Assembly: GCA_013043915.1 (NCBI GenBank)
Contig: JABEVH010000218.1
Span: 1 to 10,581 of the forward strand
Length of the DNA stretch: 10,581 nt
Direction: 5' to 3'
From: Pseudomonadales bacterium
GTDB lineage: Bacteria > Pseudomonadota > Gammaproteobacteria > Pseudomonadales > Moraxellaceae
Shown here: in pieces, positions 6,426-10,581 of the stretch
Layout: the number at the start of each line of letters is the position of its first letter
Numbering within the stretch: position 1 is the stretch's first letter
Translations under genes and position numbers: made by a program
The notes under the pieces: model-generated
What the model saw: only the letters and a program-made list of their open reading frames with translations
The model's database searches: none
What the model was told of the DNA's origin: nothing

Positions 6426-7123
6426 AACCGGTAACCTACCCCCCTGACGGTTTCGATGAGATCAGCCCCACCTGCTTCCTGAAGTTTTTTTCTCAGCTTG
6501 CTTAAATGCGAGTCAATGACGCGATCTAAAGCATCACTTTCAGGCAAGCAGGACTCAATTAATTCATTACGGGTAAAACAACGGCGCGGCTGCCTGGCCA
6601 GAAATGCCAGCAACCTGAACTCGGTCAGGGTTAAAGGCAACTCGACCCTATCTCCTCCGGCTTGCTGGACTGAGGCTGAATAGGTTCCCGTATCAATATG
6701 CAAATTACCCACACTCAGAATCTCGCCAGACACGGAGTCCTTCAAGCCTGAAGTTCGCCTCAGCACAGCATGCACGCGAGCCACCACCTCAGCCGGATTA
6801 AACGGTTTGCTGATGTAGTCATCAGCCCCCAACCGAAGACTGACCAGTTTGTTCACATCATCAGTCAAAGCCGTGAGCATGATGACCGGCGTTCCTGATT
6901 CACCACGTATGGCTTGAAGAATATCAATGCCATTTTGTCCAGGCAGCCGAATATCCAGGATCACCAGAGCGGGATGATGGCGGCGCAACAACTCTAAGGC
7001 CTGACGTCCATCGCCTGCATGTTCGCAAGTAAACCCCTCGTGACGAAGATAGACCATGAGAATGTCAGCAATTTCCACCTCATCTTCAACCACCATGATC
7101 AAAGGACCCGATTCTACCGCCAT
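6410..7123 (-). CDS. OmpR/BaeR-family response regulator
   Basis: A 237-residue two-domain regulator. The receiver (about 8-122) has the acidic pocket Glu13/Asp14, phosphoacceptor Asp57 (VILDIRLPG), Thr84 and Lys106 (GADDYISKPFNP), all intact. The C-terminal winged-helix domain (about 140-236) shows LTLTEFRLLAFLARQPRRCF, the recognition-helix region DRVIDSHLSKLRKKL and the final wing ETVRGVGYRLW. The receiver end EVVARVHAVLRR is close to E. coli BaeR, which controls drug-efflux genes. It precedes and overlaps the kinase gene, so they form one operon. The ATG start lacks a strong Shine-Dalgarno; GAG 6 nt upstream is the best candidate. The gene is divergent from the efflux operon across 145 bp, which makes that operon the likely target (inference from position and family). 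Confidence 0.94.
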   Translation of the reverse strand: MAVESGPLIMVVEDEVEIADILMVYLRHEGFTCEHAGDGRQALELLRRHHPALVILDIRLPGQNGIDILQAIRGESGTPVIMLTALTDDVNKLVSLRLGADDYISKPFNPAEVVARVHAVLRRTSGLKDSVSGEILSVGNLHIDTGTYSASVQQAGGDRVELPLTLTEFRLLAFLARQPRRCFTRNELIESCLPESDALDRVIDSHLSKLRKKLQEAGGADLIETVRGVGYRLWYER

Positions 7124-7158
7124 ACCTAACTCGTCTTCTCGTTAATTGCATGGTGCGC

Positions 7159-7174
7159 AGTTTACACGCAAACT
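7159..7174. promoter_or_regulatory. Dyad AGTTT-N6-AAACT between the regulator and the efflux operon
   Basis: AGTTT (7159-7163) and AAACT (7170-7174) are inverted repeats with a 6-nt spacer. They lie 36 bp upstream of the response-regulator start and 95 bp upstream of the first efflux gene. Position makes it a candidate operator for the divergent promoters. OmpR-family regulators more often bind direct repeats, and 5-bp arms arise by chance, so this is tentative. TTTACA (7161-7166) could be a -35 on the plus strand, but I find no well-spaced -10. Confidence 0.25.
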
Positions 7175-7268
7175 AGGCGGCTATCGAAAACAAGATTCTC
7201 CCAAAAATCCATATAACCTCCACAATGCATACATGCTGGCTAAATTCTAATAGTGCATCCTACGCAGC

Positions 7269-8696
7269 ATGAATGAACATGTGGAGACACTGCCAACAGT
7301 GGATGTTCCTGCCTTGAATCGCATGAGCTTGTGGGCTGTTGCCTTAACTTGCCTGGTCATGCTGCATGGCTGCATGCTGGCACCTCACCCTGATTTACCC
7401 CAGGAGACCTTACCGCCGCTGGACCAATCAGCACTCGGCGCAGCGGGAGGCATTGACCCACGCAGCTGGTGGATACAGTTTCATGACCCCGTGCTTAACC
7501 ATCTGGTCGATGAAGCCCTGCGGAACAACCTTAGTCTGGCCGAAGCCAGGCAACGTTTACAGCAATCGCGACGGGAACTCGGATCTGCCGATCTTCGTTA
7601 CCTCCCCGAGTTGCATTTTCAGACACAGAACGTCACCTCAGCCAGTGGCATCGACACCTTCGTGCAATTTGGCTTTGACAGCACCTGGGAACTGGATATT
7701 TTTGGACGCAAAGATAGCACCCTGCAATTAGCTCGCGGGACACAACTTAGCCAAATTTCACGGCAGCAGGCAGCTGAAGTCAGCGTTATCGGTGATGTAG
7801 TACGCGGTTATCTGGAATTAAGAACCGCTGAACAACAACTTCAAGTCCTGGATCATCTTGCCAAACTTGATCAGCACTGGCTGAGCCAGCTGCAACGTCA
7901 ACAATCCTTGGGGTTAGTGACCACTCAAGCCATTCACCAAGCTGCAGAACAGAACGCCCATGCACAATTAAGCCGTTCCGTCTGGGATACCCAGAAAATG
8001 CAAAGTGCCTGGCGTTTGGCACTGCTCATAGGCAAGTTACAGCCTGATCCTGCTTGGCTGATAACGCCTACTGTGGCCGTTCAGAGCGAACTGCCACTAC
8101 CTCCCCTACCGCTGAGTTTATTACGCAGTCGCCCTGAAATTCGGCAGGCGGAAGCAAACATCATGCAAACCGCCGGGGAACTTGGTCTGGCCAAGGCTGA
8201 TCTTTACCCCAGCCTGACCTTGGGATTCGGTTACTTCTTCTCCTCTAACGAAACCCGTAACGTCACGTTTTACGGCGAACTTAACAGCGCACCCACCTTT
8301 GGCCCAGTGATCGATATCCCCCTGTTTGACTGGGGACGTCGCAAGCGGCATGAAGAAGCCATGAAGGCAGCCTTGCAAGCTGATTTGCTCGCTTACCGCC
8401 AGTCGGTACGTTCAGCCTATGTCGAAGTGCAAAGCGACCTGATTGCGCTCCAAGGTCGATCTGACATCCTCAAACAGCAACAATCCCTGTTGCAGGGAAC
8501 CTCGCAATCCCTGCAGGATGAAACCCGTAAACTCGCTCTGGGTCTGTCCAGTCCACTGCAATTGATGCGTATTCAACATGATCAGGATGAGCAACAACTG
8601 CAACTGGCAGAAGCACGCACACGTTATGACATTGCCTACATCGCTTTATTTAAATCCTTGGGAGGAGCCGCCTTACCCCAGGAAACCCGATCATGA
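7269..8696 (+). CDS. Outer-membrane efflux channel lipoprotein (TolC superfamily, NodT/OprM type)
   Basis: A 475-residue outer-membrane factor, the exit duct of a tripartite pump. A hydrophobic stretch (about 20-33) ends in LHGC, giving a probable lipidation site at Cys35. The first OEP repeat begins SWWIQFHDPVLNHLVDEALRNN (67-87), the NodT-type opening, and contains STWELDIFGR (139-148). The second repeat shows LLRSRPEIRQAEANI (284-298), AKADLYPSLTLG and IPLFDWGRRKR (350-360). Long Gln/Leu-rich helices follow at the C-terminus, as expected for the periplasmic coiled-coil tunnel. The length is normal. The start is uncertain: ATG 7269 has no clear Shine-Dalgarno and gives a long 18-residue lead, while Met19 (7323) would give a more typical lipoprotein signal but also lacks one. 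Its stop overlaps the permease start by 4 bp (ATGA), so it is the first gene of the efflux operon. Confidence 0.93.
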   Translation: MNEHVETLPTVDVPALNRMSLWAVALTCLVMLHGCMLAPHPDLPQETLPPLDQSALGAAGGIDPRSWWIQFHDPVLNHLVDEALRNNLSLAEARQRLQQSRRELGSADLRYLPELHFQTQNVTSASGIDTFVQFGFDSTWELDIFGRKDSTLQLARGTQLSQISRQQAAEVSVIGDVVRGYLELRTAEQQLQVLDHLAKLDQHWLSQLQRQQSLGLVTTQAIHQAAEQNAHAQLSRSVWDTQKMQSAWRLALLIGKLQPDPAWLITPTVAVQSELPLPPLPLSLLRSRPEIRQAEANIMQTAGELGLAKADLYPSLTLGFGYFFSSNETRNVTFYGELNSAPTFGPVIDIPLFDWGRRKRHEEAMKAALQADLLAYRQSVRSAYVEVQSDLIALQGRSDILKQQQSLLQGTSQSLQDETRKLALGLSSPLQLMRIQHDQDEQQLQLAEARTRYDIAYIALFKSLGGAALPQETRS

Positions 8697-9829
8697 CTGC
8701 TGTCGCTCGTAAAACACTGTGGCGCGAATGGCCACGTTTTTTCCCCTCCATCATGGCGACAGGTTTTGCTGGTCTGTTGCTGATAGCCCAAGCCGGACTG
8801 GTTCTCGGTATATTTGGTAGTGCTGCTGTCTATGTCACCGCTAGCTCAGGAGATATCTGGGCAGGCTATCCCGGCACACAAAGTGTCAACCTGGGGCGTA
8901 ACATCAGCAATGATGTTGAAATGTTATTGCGCATGGATCCGCAAGTCACCCAAGTAGAACCCATGCTCTGGCTGGACTCGGACTGGCGAGGCCCTCGTGG
9001 GGGAGGCGTTTCCATTTCAGTCAATGGTATCAACCCGCATGCCCGTGGACTGATGTTCAGTCACTTGCTATTGCCCTCGGTTCGTGAACAACTGAAGCAA
9101 CCAGGTGCTGTCATCGTTGATCGCGCCGACCTTGAGCAGTTATCGGTTAAACTCGGTGATCATGCTTGGATAGATCATCATGAGGTGCATGTCGTAGCGA
9201 CGATCAGCGGCCTCAGGGCCTTAGGCGGTGTCAATGTATTGACCTCGCTGGATACAGCACGCTGGATCAGCGCAGACCCCCAGAATCTGTACCATTCAAC
9301 CTACTTTATCGCGCGCTTGAAACATCCCGATGCTGCCACTGCCACCGTTCATCAGCTGCAACGCGAAAAACATGACACCTTTGGTCCCTATCAACTGTGG
9401 ACAGCACATGATTTTGCACGTCAGTCGCAATTGTTCTGGCTTTTTGACACCGGTGCCGGTGTGGCGGTGGTATTTCTAGCCGCTATCGTTTTTATGGTTA
9501 GCGCCATTATCTCCAGCCAATCGCTGATGGCGGTTGTCATCGGCTCTTCACGTGAGTACGCCACCCTCAATGCGCTAGGTGCTGGCATGTCAGCACTACG
9601 CTGGATGGTCTTTGAGCAAGCCATGTGGGTAGGTGGCTTAGGCTTGTTGCTCAGTGGTGTCATGAGTGCCCTGTTACTGGGAATAGCGCATAGCCGCGAT
9701 GTTCCGGTAGACATGACCGTACCGACGGCACTGATCTGTGTGGTTCTGGTCCTGTTGCTTGCCGTAGTATCCGGGTTGTTCGCCATGCGTGGCCTGATGC
9801 GCGCCGATCCTGCGCTGCTGTTGAGGTAA
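8693..9829 (+). CDS. FtsX/MacB-type ABC transporter permease
   Basis: A 378-residue inner-membrane permease with the MacB-like layout of one N-terminal helix (about 18-48), a large periplasmic domain (about 50-250), then three C-terminal helices (about 254-282, 308-332, 342-365). The C-terminal part is a FtsX domain, with the cytoplasmic motif SREYATLNALGAGMSALRWMVFEQ (286-309) that couples to the ATPase. The periplasmic part contains the usual core pattern (VTQVEPMLWLD, GVSISVNGI, PGAVIVDRADLEQLSVKLGD). In E. coli MacB the ATPase is fused to this unit; here it is encoded by the next gene, as in DevC-like and YknZ-like systems. These permeases act as mechanotransmitters driving export through the adaptor and outer-membrane channel rather than carrying substrate through the membrane. 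AGGAAA 7 nt before the ATG supports the start. Confidence 0.92.
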   Translation: MTAVARKTLWREWPRFFPSIMATGFAGLLLIAQAGLVLGIFGSAAVYVTASSGDIWAGYPGTQSVNLGRNISNDVEMLLRMDPQVTQVEPMLWLDSDWRGPRGGGVSISVNGINPHARGLMFSHLLLPSVREQLKQPGAVIVDRADLEQLSVKLGDHAWIDHHEVHVVATISGLRALGGVNVLTSLDTARWISADPQNLYHSTYFIARLKHPDAATATVHQLQREKHDTFGPYQLWTAHDFARQSQLFWLFDTGAGVAVVFLAAIVFMVSAIISSQSLMAVVIGSSREYATLNALGAGMSALRWMVFEQAMWVGGLGLLLSGVMSALLLGIAHSRDVPVDMTVPTALICVVLVLLLAVVSGLFAMRGLMRADPALLLR

Positions 9830-9833
9830 ACTT

Positions 9834-10571
9834 ATGCCCCTCGACCGCACACCCTCCCTGCAAGCCCATCTGATCAGCAAGTCATTTCTTAGTGGCCTGA
9901 TTCGTGTACAGGTGCTAACCCGCTTATCCTTGTCGGTGATGCCTGCCGAACTGACCCTGATCGTCGGACCCTCCGGATGTGGCAAAAGTACGTTGTTATC
10001 TATCGTCAGCGGGCTGCAAAATACCGACGAAGGCCGGGTTGTAGCTTTAGGTGAAGACTTGAGTCGGGCGCGTCGCAGCGAGCTTGAACGCTTCCGGCTG
10101 CATCATACCGGATTTGTATTCCAGGGCTTTAACCTTTTCCCTGCCCTGACTGCCCGTGAGCAGGTTGAATTGCCGCTCTCCTACCTTAAATTGCCGCTGC
10201 GTGAGATTCATCAACGCGCCCGCGATGCGCTCGATGAAGTCGGCATGTTATCACGCGCTGATCGCTATCCTGCTGAACTCTCAGGCGGTGAAAAACAGAG
10301 AATAGCCATTGCACGAGCACTGGCCAAAGCACCGCAACTCCTGTTTGCCGATGAACCTACCAGTGCCCTTGATGCCGTCAATGGACAGGCCATCATCGAC
10401 ATGCTGCATCGTATTGCGCGCGAGCATGGAACCACGGTGCTATGCGTCAGTCATGACCCGCGCCTGGTACGTCACGCCGACCGCGTGCTGGCCATGGAAG
10501 ATGGAGCCATTCAAAGAGACTGGCGTGACCCACAAAACCAGCCTGTTCCAGAGGATATCGTGCATGCTTAA
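9834..10571 (+). CDS. ABC transporter ATP-binding protein (LolD/MacB/DevA-like)
   Basis: A 245-residue cytoplasmic ATPase with all motifs intact: Walker A GPSGCGKST (45-53), Q-loop Gln97 (FVFQGFNLFPALTA), signature LSGGEKQRIA (149-158), Walker B LLFADEP (169-175, Glu174), D-loop SALD (177-180) and switch His207 (VSHD). FQGFNLFPALTAREQVELPL is typical of the LolD/MacB branch that partners FtsX-type permeases. It powers the permease encoded just upstream as a homodimer. ATG 9834 is 4 bp after the permease stop, and GAGGT lies 6 nt before it, overlapping the permease stop codon, so translation is probably coupled. The C-terminal tail after about 225 is polar and variable. Confidence 0.95.
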   Translation: MPLDRTPSLQAHLISKSFLSGLIRVQVLTRLSLSVMPAELTLIVGPSGCGKSTLLSIVSGLQNTDEGRVVALGEDLSRARRSELERFRLHHTGFVFQGFNLFPALTAREQVELPLSYLKLPLREIHQRARDALDEVGMLSRADRYPAELSGGEKQRIAIARALAKAPQLLFADEPTSALDAVNGQAIIDMLHRIAREHGTTVLCVSHDPRLVRHADRVLAMEDGAIQRDWRDPQNQPVPEDIVHA

Positions 10572-10581
10572 GTTGTTGTTC
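10564..10581 (+). CDS. Start of the next operon gene, predicted HlyD/MacA-type adaptor (only six codons)
   Basis: ATG at 10564 opens MLKLLF before the window ends. An AGAGGA Shine-Dalgarno (10550-10555) sits 8 nt upstream, and the start overlaps the ATPase stop by 8 bp, both supporting a real, coupled gene. The short basic-hydrophobic beginning fits a membrane-anchored protein. That it is the periplasmic membrane-fusion protein is inferred only from the operon, which has channel, permease and ATPase but no adaptor yet. Confidence 0.55.

Noticed and set aside
9421..9985. Open frames on the minus strand opposite the permease and ATPase genes
   Set aside because: They overlap strongly supported genes with intact family motifs and show no features of their own.

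Overview
The window comes from a Gram-negative bacterium. It contains a TonB-dependent outer-membrane receptor, a lipoprotein-type outer-membrane efflux channel and periplasmic proteins. The BaeSR-like two-component pair and the MarC-family protein fit a proteobacterium, probably gamma or beta, of mid GC content. The sequence alone does not settle the genus. I see no rRNA, tRNA, CRISPR array, insertion sequence or phage gene.

Left part (1-4225, all genes on the minus strand). A large TonB-dependent receptor with a carboxypeptidase-regulatory-like N-terminal domain runs off the left edge, missing only its last residues. Upstream of it, in the same direction, is a secreted protein resembling DctP-type periplasmic solute-binding proteins, with no permease nearby. 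A 301-bp stretch without a convincing gene follows, then a small cupin. The receptor has its own candidate promoter and a leader of about 120 nt.

Middle part (4226-5285). A short intergenic region with a dyad separates the cupin from a plus-strand pair: a small exported protein of unknown function and a MarC-family inner-membrane protein. The MarC gene converges on the next block, and the two stop codons are the outer ends of a 7-bp inverted repeat.

Right part (5283-10581). A BaeS/BaeR-like sensor kinase and response regulator (minus strand, overlapping by 16 bp) are divergent from an export operon. The operon order is outer-membrane factor, FtsX-type permease, ABC ATPase, and the first six codons of another gene that I predict is the HlyD/MacA-type adaptor. 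The genes overlap by 4 bp, are spaced by 4 bp and overlap by 8 bp, as expected for translational coupling. Together they look like a tripartite ABC efflux pump of MacAB-TolC logic with ATPase and permease encoded separately, controlled by an adjacent envelope-stress-like two-component system.

Nothing here is clearly a new defence or mobile system. The most open questions are the substrate of the receptor, the role of the orphan binding protein beside it, the structured receptor leader, and the trigger and substrate of the sensor-linked efflux pump.
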